From the NCBI GenBank assembly GCA_031291075.1, contig JARLJS010000134.1, forward strand, positions 1 to 64,000: a stretch of DNA of 64,000 nucleotides, in the 5' to 3' direction. Below the pieces are notes generated by a model. That model was not told where the DNA came from and did no database searches. It saw only the letters and a program-made list of their open reading frames with translations. Position numbers and translations under genes: made by a program. Positions 15,546 through 25,054 of this stretch are shown one piece after another; the stretch's first letter is position 1; each line of letters starts with the position of its first letter. The DNA comes from Nevskia sp. (GTDB lineage: Bacteria > Pseudomonadota > Gammaproteobacteria > Nevskiales > Nevskiaceae).

Positions 15546-17213
15546 CTAGCCGCTACGCAGGCGGCGCGCCGCCGCCTCGCCGGCGTACAGGCCCCAGTGC
15601 AGGGCCTCCTCGAACACCGAATAAGCCGACAGGTCGCTGTGCGCGAACCGCACGCGGCCCGTGTTGTCTTGCAGCGCCGCCAGCCAGGCGCTGCCACGGG
15701 TGCCGGGTGTCGGGATCGCCATGGCGTGGCCGTAGCGCATCATGTCGATGCGGCGCACCTTGCCACGCAGGTCGGGGTGGGCAGTTTGCAGCTCGGCCAG
15801 CACGGTCTCGCGCCACTCCTCCCATGAGCGTTGCAGCAGGGCCCGCCGTCCGCCCAGCGGATCGTTGCCGAAGGCGCGGTAATAGGTCAGCACGGTGGCG
15901 CCGGCATAGGGCAGGGTGCTCTGGTTCATGGCGTTGACGTAGCCCAGCCCGGCGGCACCGTACAGCACGTTGTCCCAGGACAGCGGCGCATCGCCGGTAT
16001 GACCGGTCAGCCGTTGTTCGAGATGAAGGTTCGCCACCAGCCAGGGCGCATGCTCCAGTGCGGCCGCAGCCTGCTGCAGGGCGGACGGGGGAGTGGCCAG
16101 CAGCCGCGCACTGACGAACAGCGGCGTGGCCAGGATCACCTGGTCCGCCAGCCAGCGCGTCACTTGCCCGGTACTGAGATCGATGACGTCGACTTCCACC
16201 CCGTCCCGGTTCTCGGCTACGCGCAGGCCGAGCGCCGCCGTCTGGATGCGCTCCCGGTGCGGCGCTGCCAGCCGGCGGGCCAGCCAGGCGTTGCCCTCCG
16301 GCCAGGTCAGCAGTTCGTCCGCCGCCTCGTGCGCCTGCGGCGCGGCGAAGCCGTGGCGGCTGGCGAAGTAATGCAGTCCGGCCCAGGCTGAGACCCGTTC
16401 GATGCCGGCGCCGTAATCGTCGCGGCAGCAGTAGTCCAGGTACCAGCGCAGCGCCGGGGTGACGAGCTGGTGCTGGTCCAGCCACTGGGCAAAGCTCAGC
16501 CGGTCGAGGGCGGCCAGGCTCTCGTCCCAGCGGCAGCGGCTGGTGGGGATGGTGAACGCGCCGGGCTGGCCGATCTCTCCGACCAGATCGGCGAAGCGGC
16601 GATAGGCGTCGAGGGTGGCGGCGGATTGGCCGCGGACCGGCAGCAGGCCTTCCTGCCAGCCGCCGGCGATGAACAGCCGCTCCTGCGGGCTGTGGCAGAG
16701 ATGCATCTCGTCGTACTCGACGCGGCCGCCCTGCACCCGCCTCAAGCGGTATTCGGTCAGCAGCTCGGCCAGTTCATCCGCGTAGGGGCCCGGCGTGGGG
16801 ACGTAGTGGGCGCCCCAGGGACAGGCGAAGCCGTTCACCAGCCCGCCGCGGCTGTTGCCGCCGGGTTCGTCCTCTAGCTCGAACAGGCGATAGTCGTCGA
16901 CGCCGGCCCGCAGCAGCGCGCGCGCTGCCGCCAGGCCGGCGATGCCGCCGCCGACGATGGCAACGCCGGTCCGGCGCACGGTGTCGGGTTGCGGGTGCTG
17001 GAGGTCCCGCAGCCGGTGTCCGCGGTCGAAATGCTGGCCGACAAAGCCGCCGGCGATGTCCTTGCCGCGCCATCGCCCCAGCAGGGTTTCCAGGCCGGTC
17101 TGCGTCGATGATCCAGGCGCGCCGCTGCCGCAGCCGGTACCCCCTGCTGCCGCGCTCCAGCCCAGTATGCGCAGCACATCGAGGAGAAAGCGGCGGCGGC
17201 CGGCCGACCTCAA
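15546..17213 (-). CDS. FAD-dependent amine oxidase-like oxidoreductase with Tat-like leader
   Basis: 555 residues. The N-terminus (GRRRFLLDVLRILGWSAAAG) looks like a twin-arginine signal, followed by a Cys that could be lipidated, so the enzyme is probably exported in folded form. The dinucleotide fold is GVAIVGGGIAGLAAARALL (about 82-100), with ELEDEPGGNSRGG as the flavin-amine-oxidase second motif, and the C-terminus VRFAHSDLSAYSVFEEAL, then GLYAGEAAARR. Substrate unknown. It starts at TTG overlapping the aminopropyltransferase stop, so the two are translationally coupled; polyamine-like substrates are an obvious inference. Confidence 0.75.
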   Translation of the reverse strand: MRSAGRRRFLLDVLRILGWSAAAGGTGCGSGAPGSSTQTGLETLLGRWRGKDIAGGFVGQHFDRGHRLRDLQHPQPDTVRRTGVAIVGGGIAGLAAARALLRAGVDDYRLFELEDEPGGNSRGGLVNGFACPWGAHYVPTPGPYADELAELLTEYRLRRVQGGRVEYDEMHLCHSPQERLFIAGGWQEGLLPVRGQSAATLDAYRRFADLVGEIGQPGAFTIPTSRCRWDESLAALDRLSFAQWLDQHQLVTPALRWYLDYCCRDDYGAGIERVSAWAGLHYFASRHGFAAPQAHEAADELLTWPEGNAWLARRLAAPHRERIQTAALGLRVAENRDGVEVDVIDLSTGQVTRWLADQVILATPLFVSARLLATPPSALQQAAAALEHAPWLVANLHLEQRLTGHTGDAPLSWDNVLYGAAGLGYVNAMNQSTLPYAGATVLTYYRAFGNDPLGGRRALLQRSWEEWRETVLAELQTAHPDLRGKVRRIDMMRYGHAMAIPTPGTRGSAWLAALQDNTGRVRFAHSDLSAYSVFEEALHWGLYAGEAAARRLRSG

Positions 17214-18790
17214 GGCAATACCTCACCCCACTCGGCCTCGAAGGTCTGCACCAGCACCTGGTTCGACAACCGGTTGGGCTCCGCCGGCAGCCGCGACATG
17301 TCGGGCGGGAAGTCGAACATCAAGGGCAGCGTGGGCGCCGACAGGAAGCGCAATCCCGCGGGCAGCGATTCCGGATAGTGGTAGGGACGGCGGCTGGCGA
17401 TCACGAAACCCCACTCGCCGAAGCTCGGTACGTCGACGTGGTAGGGCGCCGTGCGCAGGCCGACCGCTTCCAGCGTCGCCACCACGGTCCAGAAGCTGTG
17501 TCGCGCCACCAGCGGCGAGGTGGTCTGCACCACCGCGTAGCCGTCGGCGGCGAGGCTGTGGTCGACCAGGCTGTAGAAGCTGGTGGTGTAGAGCTTGCCG
17601 AGCGAGAAATTGCTGGGGTCCGGGAAATCGATGACGATGGCGTCGAACGGCGCCGCCGCCGGGTCGTCGACGCGGCGCTGCAGCCACTGGAAGGCGTCGT
17701 CGTTGATCACCTTGAGCCGGGGTGACAGCAGGGAGTCGTGGTTGAGGCGGCGCAGCAACGGTTCGGAGGAGAACAGGCGGGTGACGTTGGCGTCCAGGTC
17801 GACCAGGGTGATGTCCTGGACGCTCGGATACTTGAGGATTTCGCGCGCCGCCATGCCGTCGCCGCCGCCCAGGATCAGGACGTGACGCGGCGCGCCGAAG
17901 GCGGCCATGACCGGGTGCACCAGGGCTTCGTGATAGCGGTACTCGTCGCGTGAGAAGAATTGCAGGTTGCCGTTGAGGAACAGGCGCACGCTGTCGTCGC
18001 GGCCGGGGTGGCTCTGGGTGATGACGATGCGCTGGTAGGGCGAGCTGGCGGCGTACAGCACGCGGTCGGCATAGAAACGGTCTTCCGACCAGGTGGTGAT
18101 GCGTTCGGCGCCGGCAAAGGCGGCCAGCAGCACGGCAAAGGAGGCGGCGGTGGCGCTCACGTGGCTGCGCAGGCGGTGCAGCTCGCCGCGGTACAGCCAC
18201 AGGGTCCAGGCCGCCACCGCGATGTTCATCAGGCCGAACAGCAGGCTGGTGCGGATCAGCCCCAGCCGCGGCACCAGCAGCAGGGGAAAGGCGATGGAAA
18301 CGCCGAGCGCACCCAGGTAGTCGAAGGTGAGCACCTCGGAGACCAGGTGCTGCAGTGAATAGTGGCGGCGGAGCAGCCGCATGACCAGCGGAATCTCCAG
18401 TCCCACCAGCACGCCGACCAGCCACACCAGTCCGTACAGTATCCAGCGGAACGGTTCCGGTGAACGGGATGCGAGCAGGAACAGGGCGGCGGGCATCAGC
18501 CCGCCGGTCACGCCGACCAGCAACTCGACCCGCAGGAAATGCGCGGCCAGCTGGTGGACCAGCAAGCGCGACAGCCAGGAGCCGACACCCATCGCGAACA
18601 GGTAGGTGCCGATGATGGTCGAGAACTGCAGCACCGAGTCGCCGAGCAGGTAGGAGGCGAGGGTGCCTGCGGCCAGCTCGTAGACCAGGCCGCAGGCGGC
18701 GACCAGGAAGACCGAGCCGAGCAGCACCAGTTCGGCCGCGCGCGGAGCGGCGCTGCGCCCGCCTTCCACGGTCGCGTTACTTGTGTCCAC
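17210..18790 (-). CDS. Membrane-bound polyamine aminopropyltransferase (spermidine synthase-like)
   Basis: 526 residues. The N-terminal half (about 20-235) has seven hydrophobic helices. The C-terminal half is a spermidine-synthase domain: LFLNGNLQFFSRDEYRYHEA, then LVHPVMAAF, HVLILGGGDGMAAREIL (cosubstrate loop), ITLVDLDANV, and the catalytic region AIVIDFPDPSNFSLGKLYT. It should transfer aminopropyl or a related group from a SAM derivative. No AdoMet decarboxylase gene is visible in the window. GTG start at 18790 overlaps the DUF4178 gene by 14 bases. Confidence 0.85.
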   Translation of the reverse strand: MDTSNATVEGGRSAAPRAAELVLLGSVFLVAACGLVYELAAGTLASYLLGDSVLQFSTIIGTYLFAMGVGSWLSRLLVHQLAAHFLRVELLVGVTGGLMPAALFLLASRSPEPFRWILYGLVWLVGVLVGLEIPLVMRLLRRHYSLQHLVSEVLTFDYLGALGVSIAFPLLLVPRLGLIRTSLLFGLMNIAVAAWTLWLYRGELHRLRSHVSATAASFAVLLAAFAGAERITTWSEDRFYADRVLYAASSPYQRIVITQSHPGRDDSVRLFLNGNLQFFSRDEYRYHEALVHPVMAAFGAPRHVLILGGGDGMAAREILKYPSVQDITLVDLDANVTRLFSSEPLLRRLNHDSLLSPRLKVINDDAFQWLQRRVDDPAAAPFDAIVIDFPDPSNFSLGKLYTTSFYSLVDHSLAADGYAVVQTTSPLVARHSFWTVVATLEAVGLRTAPYHVDVPSFGEWGFVIASRRPYHYPESLPAGLRFLSAPTLPLMFDFPPDMSRLPAEPNRLSNQVLVQTFEAEWGEVLP

Positions 18791-20381
18791 CGGCGCTGCT
18801 GATGCCGCCCCAGGATCCGCCGTGGACGCCGAAATACGGCCCGCCGGAGTTGTCGTCCATCTCCGCGGCCAGCAGCATCATCGCCAACAGCAGGAAGACG
18901 CACACGGCCAGGATGAGGGGCATGGACCGCAGCAGGCTGCCGGAGGTCGGTGCGATGTCCTTGCGTATCTGCATCTGCTCCTGCGCGCTCAAGCGGAAGG
19001 CATTGGCAACCTGGTTGGCCGGGATGAGCCGGCCGAAGGACCACACGATTTCATCGCCGGTCTCCTCGCGCGACAGGCGGTAACGCGCCTGCGCGCCGCG
19101 GCCGGCGTAGTCGGCGATCTTGCTGCCCTGGTCCTTCTCGACCAGCCAGTAGAACTCGCCCTCGACGTAGACGACCCGTGCCGGATACTGCTCGACGCGG
19201 TCGAAGCCGATGTCCTTCCACGACATCTCGAGCGTGCCGACGCCGGTATTGCGCGGCGCCCCGGTGATGGTGCGAAAGCCCACCCAGCCCTCCTCTGACT
19301 CGACCAGGAAGGCGAAGCCCTCCTTCTGGTTGAACAGCAGGTATTCGTTCCAGCTGAAGCTGTGCTCGCCCTGTTCCTGCGGGTAGCCGCGCTTTACGGC
19401 GTAGCCGACGATCTGCCATATCCGGGCCGGCTCGTCCGCGATCGACAGCAGGCCGGTGCGGCCCAGCGGCAACGCCGGCGGTGGGCCCTGGGCCTGTTGC
19501 CAGGCCTGCAGCTCGGCACCGATGCCCTGGGACAGATCGATGACGCTGTGGCACTGGCCGCAGGTGAGGCAGCGGGTGGATTCGAGCTGGGCGCTGACCG
19601 GGGCGCCACAGCTGGGGCAATCGAAGCTGCGTCCAGCGACGGCCTTGGCGGGTTCCGGCCCGCCGCTGTCGCCGCGCAGGCCGGACAGCGCCAGCTCGGC
19701 CAGCCTCGCCGCCTGGCCGACCGAGAGCTGCGGCTGCTGGGGATCGGTGTAATCGAGCGTGGCGACCTGGTCCTGGACGTTGCGCAGCTCGACGATCCAG
19801 CAGGCGCGGTCGGGCTGGGGCGGCCTGGGCAGCTCGCCTTGCGCGGCCAGCACCCGCGCCAGCACCCGCGAGGCGACCTGCCACTGCTTGCCGGCCAGCG
19901 TCCGGCTGCGTCCCAGCACCAACTGGTCCGCCGGCGGTGCGGCGTCCGTCGGCACATCGAAGCTGACCACGTACTGGTCGTTGTCCTCCGACAGCCAGGC
20001 GCTGGCGTCGTCGTCGAACAGGATGTACCACTCGTTCCAGCTGCCCTCGATCCTCGGCGCCGGGCCGGGCTGCTCGATGCCGGGGCCGTAGCCCCACTGG
20101 AGACGGCCGATCAGGGTGAAGGCGCGGTCGCGGTAGCGGCCGGCGGCCCCTAGTTGCAGCGGTGAGTGGTCGTCGAACAGCTGGGCGCTGCGGCCGATCT
20201 TGCGCAGGGTTTCGCCGTCGCGCACCACGGTGCTGCGGCAGTACGAGCACACGGCGCTCGCCGAGGCGGCCGAACGGAACTCGACCGCCGCCCCGCAATT
20301 GGGGCAGGGCGCCTGCCAATGCCGCTGCGCCGGCTGCTGGCCGGCGCCCCCCGGCGGCTCGGGAGGTGGGGTGGAGGACAC
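18777..20381 (-). CDS. DUF4178 protein with zinc ribbons and C-terminal membrane helix
   Basis: 534 residues from a GTG. It has a zinc ribbon near 26-49 (CPNCGAAV, CSYCRSTVV) and a second near 255-280 (CPSCGAPV, CLTCGQCH), each next to a DUF4178-type beta domain: GYGPGIEQPG, then WNEWYILFDD in the first copy; WNEYLLFNQKEG, then GFAFLVESEEGW in the second. The end has a membrane helix (LILAVCVFLLLAMMLLA) and a Gly-rich tail. No enzymatic motif is seen; a sensor or scaffold role at the membrane is inference. It is the second gene of the SPFH operon, 40 bases after SPFH. Confidence 0.85.
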   Translation of the reverse strand: MSSTPPPEPPGGAGQQPAQRHWQAPCPNCGAAVEFRSAASASAVCSYCRSTVVRDGETLRKIGRSAQLFDDHSPLQLGAAGRYRDRAFTLIGRLQWGYGPGIEQPGPAPRIEGSWNEWYILFDDDASAWLSEDNDQYVVSFDVPTDAAPPADQLVLGRSRTLAGKQWQVASRVLARVLAAQGELPRPPQPDRACWIVELRNVQDQVATLDYTDPQQPQLSVGQAARLAELALSGLRGDSGGPEPAKAVAGRSFDCPSCGAPVSAQLESTRCLTCGQCHSVIDLSQGIGAELQAWQQAQGPPPALPLGRTGLLSIADEPARIWQIVGYAVKRGYPQEQGEHSFSWNEYLLFNQKEGFAFLVESEEGWVGFRTITGAPRNTGVGTLEMSWKDIGFDRVEQYPARVVYVEGEFYWLVEKDQGSKIADYAGRGAQARYRLSREETGDEIVWSFGRLIPANQVANAFRLSAQEQMQIRKDIAPTSGSLLRSMPLILAVCVFLLLAMMLLAAEMDDNSGGPYFGVHGGSWGGISSAGGHK

Positions 20382-20421
20382 GGAGCGGGATCTTTCCGGG
20401 CTGCCGCGGAGTGCGGGGGAA

Positions 20422-21447
20422 TCAGCTCAGCTTCTGGAGCAGCTCAGCCTTTTTGGCGTCGAACTCCTGCTGCGTGAGGATGCCTTTGGCCTTCAGATCG
20501 GCCAGCTTCTCCAGCGTGGCCATCACCTCGTCCGGCCGGATGGTGGCGGCCGCCGCCGCTGGCTGGGCGGGAGCCAGCCCTTGCTGCAGGTTCTGGGCGA
20601 TCACCTGGCCCATGGCCACACCGGCGCCCAGCCCGACCGCCGTGCCGGCGACGCCGCCGCCCTGGCCGGCGGACTCGGCGAGCTTGGGGATCGACTGTGC
20701 GGTCTGGTATTGCATGAAGCGGCCCATGTCGTTGCCGATCATGCCCATGCCGATGCGCTGGTCGAGCACCTTCTGCAACTCGTCGGGCAGCGACAGGCTT
20801 TGCACGGTGAAGCCGTTGAGCTTCAGGCCCAGCGCCTTGAAGGAAGGCTCGAGCGCGTCGGTTACCACCTTGGCAAAAGCGTTCTGATTGGCCGCCAGGT
20901 CCAGGAACGGGATGCCGGAGGCCGCCACGCCGGTGGCCATCTGCTGCAGCACCAGGCCGCGCAACTGGCCGTCCAGATCGGCCACGGTGAAGGTTTCGCG
21001 GGTGCCTGAAACCTGGGTGTGGAACAGCTTCGGATCGGCGATCTGGAAGCTGTAGTTGCCGAAGGCGCGCACCCGCACCATGCCGAATTCCTTGTCTCTC
21101 AGGGTCACCGGCTGGGCCGTTCCCCAACGCTGGTCGAGCCGCTGGCGCGCGCTGAAGAAGTAGACGTCGCTCTTGAACGGCGACTCGAACAGCTTGTCCC
21201 AGTTCTTCAGGTCGGTCAGCAGCGGCAGGGTCTGGGTGCTCAGCCGGTAGCGTCCGGGGCCGAACACGTCCGCCACCTTGCCCTCGTTGACGAACATGGC
21301 GAACTGCGACTCGCGCACTGTCAGCGAGGCGCCGGTCTGGATCTCGTGGTCGTCCATGGGGAAGCGCCAGGCCAGCACATCATCACCCGGCTCGACCCAT
21401 TCGATGATGTCGATGAACTGCCGTTTGATGAAGTCGATCAATGCCAT
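20422..21447 (-). CDS. SPFH/band-7 domain protein with C-terminal SHOCT motif
   Basis: 341 residues. The N-terminal part (IDFIKRQFIDIIEWVEPGDD, VLAWRFPMDDHEIQTGASL, VRESQFAMFVNEGKV) matches the SPFH group related to the poxvirus virion-core annotation, continuing to about 240. A Gly/Ala-rich linker follows, then LEKLADLKAKGILTQQEFDA, a SHOCT module thought to mediate oligomer or membrane contact. It probably forms a membrane-associated scaffold. First gene of the operon with DUF4178, aminopropyltransferase and FAD oxidoreductase. GGGGAA precedes the ATG by seven bases. Confidence 0.85.
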   Translation of the reverse strand: MALIDFIKRQFIDIIEWVEPGDDVLAWRFPMDDHEIQTGASLTVRESQFAMFVNEGKVADVFGPGRYRLSTQTLPLLTDLKNWDKLFESPFKSDVYFFSARQRLDQRWGTAQPVTLRDKEFGMVRVRAFGNYSFQIADPKLFHTQVSGTRETFTVADLDGQLRGLVLQQMATGVAASGIPFLDLAANQNAFAKVVTDALEPSFKALGLKLNGFTVQSLSLPDELQKVLDQRIGMGMIGNDMGRFMQYQTAQSIPKLAESAGQGGGVAGTAVGLGAGVAMGQVIAQNLQQGLAPAQPAAAAATIRPDEVMATLEKLADLKAKGILTQQEFDAKKAELLQKLS

Positions 21448-21581
21448 GGCCCATTCCCCGGTTGGTTCTCCGTAGAATTGCGCGGGCTCTTCCGCGCTGT
21501 CAAATCACGATCTGCGCCGCAAAGGGGGCTTCAAAAAAAGGGGGACGAGTAAGCCCTGTTCCGGGCAGTCACACAGGTCCC

Positions 21582-21965
21582 TTAGCCCGGCGGACGGGCT
21601 CCGGCGGCGGACGGGTTTCCCGTGGCCACGCCGGGATAGCGCGGCAGATTGGGTGGAACGCCGAGGTGGCGCGTGCCCCAGGCGCACAGGGCGCTCATCG
21701 GCCCCAGCAGCTCCTCGCCGGCGGCGGTGAGGGAGTAGGTCACCTGCGGCGGCGAAACCGGCGTCACTTCGCGGTGGACGATGCCGTCCGCCTTGAGCTG
21801 GCGGAGTTGCGCGGTCAGCACCTTTTCGCTGACGCCGGGCAGCAGGCCGCGCAACTGGGCATAGCCCTTGGGACCGAAACCGAGATGCCAGATGGCGAGC
21901 ACCTTCCACTTGCCGCTGATGGCGTTGACTGTTGCCTGTACCGGGCAACCGAAATGAGGTTTCAA
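21582..21965 (-). CDS. HxlR-family transcriptional regulator
   Basis: 127 residues from TTG at 21965, chosen because AGGAG lies five bases upstream. The protein begins KPHFGCPVQATVNAISGKWK, with the N-terminal Cys and the GKWK turn diagnostic for HxlR winged-helix regulators, then QLRGLLPGVSEKVLTAQLRQ, LKADGIVHREV and YSLTAAGEELL. Regulators of this type with one conserved Cys often sense electrophiles or oxidants. It is divergent from an NmrA-type reductase across 166 bases, the typical pairing. Confidence 0.85.
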   Translation of the reverse strand: MKPHFGCPVQATVNAISGKWKVLAIWHLGFGPKGYAQLRGLLPGVSEKVLTAQLRQLKADGIVHREVTPVSPPQVTYSLTAAGEELLGPMSALCAWGTRHLGVPPNLPRYPGVATGNPSAAGARPPG

Positions 21966-22027
21966 GGCACTCTCCTGGGGTACGTCAATGCCTATTTGAG
22001 CGCGTTCCGGCGGTCGTTGACAGGTCC

Positions 22028-22055
22028 TTACCAAAAAGTACGTTCTTCCGGAACG
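22028..22055. promoter_or_regulatory. Candidate HxlR operator
   Basis: Two adjacent inverted repeats lie between the divergent genes: TTAC-CAAAAA-GTA (22028-22040) and CGTTC-TTCCG-GAACG (22041-22055). HxlR dimers bind such short palindromes in the shared promoter of the pair. The assignment rests on position and symmetry only. Confidence 0.4.
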
Positions 22056-22131
22056 CTCCGGCCGCCGATAGAGTCTTGCCCGGACGCGGCGGATCGGCGC
22101 CTGGCCCATCAGGATTGCAGGAGGAGACGAC

Positions 22132-22983
22132 ATGCTGCTCATCACGGGTGCAACGGGAACCGTCGGCGGAGCGGTGCTGGCGGAGGTGGTGCGGAGCGGG
22201 GATCTGCATCGTGCCCTGTATCGATCGCCGACCGAGGCGGCCAAGGCGCCGGCCGGCACCGCGGCAGTGACCGGCGACTTTGCCGACAAGTCCGGCCTGG
22301 CGCGGGCGCTCGATGGGGTCGACAGCGTCTTCCTGGTGTGCGGCCCGGTGCCGCAGCTGGTGGAATTGGAAAGCAATGTGATCGAGGCGAGCGAAGCGGC
22401 GGGCGTGCGCCGCGTGGTGCTGGCGTCCGCGCTGGGAGCGGGGGACTACCCGAAGTCCTTTCCTGGCTGGCATCGCAAGGTCGAGGACCGGCTGCGGGCG
22501 TCGCGGCTGGCCTGGTGCATCCTGCGTCCGAACAGCTTCATGCAGAACGTCCTGGCGTTCTACGCGCCGGGCATCCGCGCGCAGGGGGCGTTTTACGCGG
22601 CGATGGGAACGGCGCGGAACTGCTTCGTGGATATCCGCGACGTGGCGGTGGTCGCGGTCCAGGCGCTGCGTGGGCAGCATGACGGCAAGATCTACGAGCT
22701 GCACGGCTCGGAAGGGCTGACCTATACCGCGCTTGCCGAAAAGATCGCCCGGATCGCCGGCGTGCCGGCACGCTACGTGGACATCCCGGCGCAGGCGCAG
22801 GGCCAGGCGATGCTGGACCAGGGCATGCCACAGTGGCAGGTGACGGCCCTGCTGGAGCTGCAGGAGTACTACACCAGCGGCCATGGCGGCGAACCGGACG
22901 GCACGCTCGAGCGCCTGCTCGGTCGCCAATCGTGCGGCATGGACCAATTTATCGCGGAACACGCGGGCGCTTTCCGGGCCTGA
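22132..22983 (+). CDS. NmrA-like NAD(P)-binding oxidoreductase
   Basis: 283 residues, ATG after GGAGGAGAC. The N-terminus LLITGATGTVGGAVLAEVVR is an atypical short-chain dehydrogenase dinucleotide motif, and the rest (VDSVFLVCGP, RRVVLASALGAG, CILRPNSFMQNVLAF, FVDIRDVAVVAVQAL, YELHGSEGLTYTALAEKIAR) fits the NmrA/QorB-like subgroup. The canonical YxxxK pair is absent, as in NmrA relatives. Likely a quinone or enone reductase or a redox sensor controlled by the neighbouring HxlR regulator. Confidence 0.85.
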   Translation: MLLITGATGTVGGAVLAEVVRSGDLHRALYRSPTEAAKAPAGTAAVTGDFADKSGLARALDGVDSVFLVCGPVPQLVELESNVIEASEAAGVRRVVLASALGAGDYPKSFPGWHRKVEDRLRASRLAWCILRPNSFMQNVLAFYAPGIRAQGAFYAAMGTARNCFVDIRDVAVVAVQALRGQHDGKIYELHGSEGLTYTALAEKIARIAGVPARYVDIPAQAQGQAMLDQGMPQWQVTALLELQEYYTSGHGGEPDGTLERLLGRQSCGMDQFIAEHAGAFRA

Positions 22984-23093
22984 GCACGGGCGGCTGTGTC
23001 ACGTCGCCGTAACGATCGTGTAACACCATAAATGCGTGCGCGGCCGGGAATCCGGGCGGCGGCCTGTCGTCGCGTTTCCGCGCGGGCTCTCTT

Positions 23094-24917
23094 TTGTCCG
23101 GATCAAAATCGGTGTCCAACCGTCTGTTTGCCCAAGCGCAGCAATCGTTCAGCGTCGGCGACGCCGCCGCGACGGAACGGTATTGCCGCAAGGTCCTGGA
23201 GTCTGATCCGGAGCACGCGGACGCCTGGCACCTGCTCGGCATCGTCCATCTGAAGCGGGGAGCGCGGGCGGAGGCGATCCGGTTCATCGGCCGCTCGGTC
23301 GAACTCGAGCCCCGCCAGCCGCAGGCGCTGACCAACCTGGGTAATGCCTTGCGCGATCTGCGCCGGCTCGACGAAGCGCTGGCCAGTTTCGACCGCGCCA
23401 TTGCTCTGGTCCCCGATTTCGCCGAGGCCCATCTCTACCGCGGCAACACCTTGTTCGACCTGGAGCGGTATCGCGAGGCCTGCGACAGCTTCGAGCGGGC
23501 GCGGCGGCTCAAGCCCGGCGACGTGCGCATCCTGGACAACCTCGGTCTGGCTTACCGCATGGTCGGCGAGGCGGACCAAGCGGTGCAGTTGCACCGGCAG
23601 GCGCTGCAGCTGCAGCCGCAGAACGCCGACGTTCACAACCACCTGGCGACCGCCTTGTGCGATCAGGGCCAGTTCGCCGAAGGGCTGGCCTGCTTCCAGC
23701 AGGCGCTGCGTCTCAGGCCGCAGTTTCCCGGCGCCTTCTACCAGCTCGGCGTGGCGCTGGCGAACCAGGGCCGTTTCGAGGAGGCCATGCAATGCTTTGC
23801 GCAGGCCCTGCGTCTCAGGCCGGACTGGGAGCTGCCGACGATGGGGCTGGGCACCTCGCTCTCGTTTCTCGGGCGCTTCGACGAGGGGTATCACTGGTAC
23901 GAACGCGCCCTGCGCATGCGGCCCGACTGGGCCGAATGCAAGTACAACATGGGGACCAGCCTGCTGGGCCGCGGCGACTACGCGGCCGGCTGGCCGCTGT
24001 ACGAATGGCGCCTCGATGACCCGAAGAATCGGCACAAGCCGAAGCTGGACCGGCGCTGGGACGGCGGTCCGCTGGAGGGGAAGCGTCTGCTGATCCGCAG
24101 CGAACAGGGACTCGGCGATGCGCTCCAGTTCGTGCGCTACGCGGCCCTGTGCAAGGCGCGCGGCGCCACCGTGATCGTGGCCTGTTATCCGCCTTTGCGC
24201 AGCCTGTTCGAGAACTGCGATTACATTGACGAAGTGGTGGTGGACGCGCCCGCCGGCGGCTACGACCTGCAAATCGAGATGATGAGCCTGCCGTATCGTT
24301 TCGGCACCACGCTGCAGGACGTGCCCGCCGCGGTGCCGTACTTGAAGACGAACGCGGAGGCCCGGCGCAAATGGGCGCCGCGCTTCGCCGGGGTGGCGGC
24401 TCCGAGGATCGGTCTGGTGTGGGCCGGCAATCCGCGCGAGCACGACCTGGCGGCCAGCCGCATCGACGTGCGGCGGAGCATGAAGCTGGAGCAGATGAAG
24501 CCGCTGCTGGAAGTGGAAGGAGCCCGCTTCTACAACCTGCAGTTCGGCGCCAAGGCTGCCGAACTCGACGAGTGTGGTTTGCGCGGACGGCTGACCGATT
24601 ACATGAGCGAGGTCGAGGACTACCTGGATACCGCGGCGATCATCGAGAATCTCGACCTGGTGATCGCGGTCGACACTTCCGTGGTGCACGCCGCCGGCGG
24701 TCTCGGCAAGCCGGTATGGGTGCTGTCGCGCCACGACGCCTGCTGGCGCTGGCTGCGCAACCAGGAGCGCAACCCCTGGTATCCGAGCGCGCGTGTCTTC
24801 GGGCAAACGACAGCGGGCGACTGGGCGGGGGTGGTCGAACGGGTGCGGCAAGCTCTGCAGGCAACGATCCGGCGCACCGGTGCCAACAGCTGTCTCGAAA
24901 CGGTCACGGACCCTTAA
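23094..24917 (+). CDS. TPR-repeat glycosyltransferase (paralogue A)
   Basis: 607 residues. About ten TPR units fill 1-310 (for example DAWHLLGIVHLKRGARAEAI, ALTNLGNALRDLRRLDEALA). The C-terminal domain has RLLIRSEQGLGDALQFVRYA, RIGLVWAGNPREHD, DLVIAVDTSVVHAAGGLGKP and RHDACWRWLRNQERNPWYPS, the signature of GT9/GT41-like enzymes fused to TPR. It is probably a cytoplasmic transferase acting on a protein or nucleotide-sugar route. Three more copies lie at 57057-62126. The start is uncertain: TTG 23094 or GTG 23112, neither with a clear ribosome-binding site. It precedes the secreted phosphoesterase but is separated from it by 137 bases. Confidence 0.8.
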   Translation: MSGSKSVSNRLFAQAQQSFSVGDAAATERYCRKVLESDPEHADAWHLLGIVHLKRGARAEAIRFIGRSVELEPRQPQALTNLGNALRDLRRLDEALASFDRAIALVPDFAEAHLYRGNTLFDLERYREACDSFERARRLKPGDVRILDNLGLAYRMVGEADQAVQLHRQALQLQPQNADVHNHLATALCDQGQFAEGLACFQQALRLRPQFPGAFYQLGVALANQGRFEEAMQCFAQALRLRPDWELPTMGLGTSLSFLGRFDEGYHWYERALRMRPDWAECKYNMGTSLLGRGDYAAGWPLYEWRLDDPKNRHKPKLDRRWDGGPLEGKRLLIRSEQGLGDALQFVRYAALCKARGATVIVACYPPLRSLFENCDYIDEVVVDAPAGGYDLQIEMMSLPYRFGTTLQDVPAAVPYLKTNAEARRKWAPRFAGVAAPRIGLVWAGNPREHDLAASRIDVRRSMKLEQMKPLLEVEGARFYNLQFGAKAAELDECGLRGRLTDYMSEVEDYLDTAAIIENLDLVIAVDTSVVHAAGGLGKPVWVLSRHDACWRWLRNQERNPWYPSARVFGQTTAGDWAGVVERVRQALQATIRRTGANSCLETVTDP

Positions 24918-25054
24918 CAACGAGCGTCTAAGCTGCGATCCCAGCTACCTCCCGGCTACATTGACCGCACTATTCAAAAAACGCGGTCGCGGTGGGTTGC
25001 GCCTGGGAAAGATACATTCGAATTGCCTTGATCGAGCTCTGAAGGGGAATCGTT

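Noticed and set aside
23103-24920. 605-codon open frame opposite the TPR-glycosyltransferase
   Set aside because: Same effect: no stop codons arise because TPR codon use is GC-rich; the plus strand has the GT motifs.
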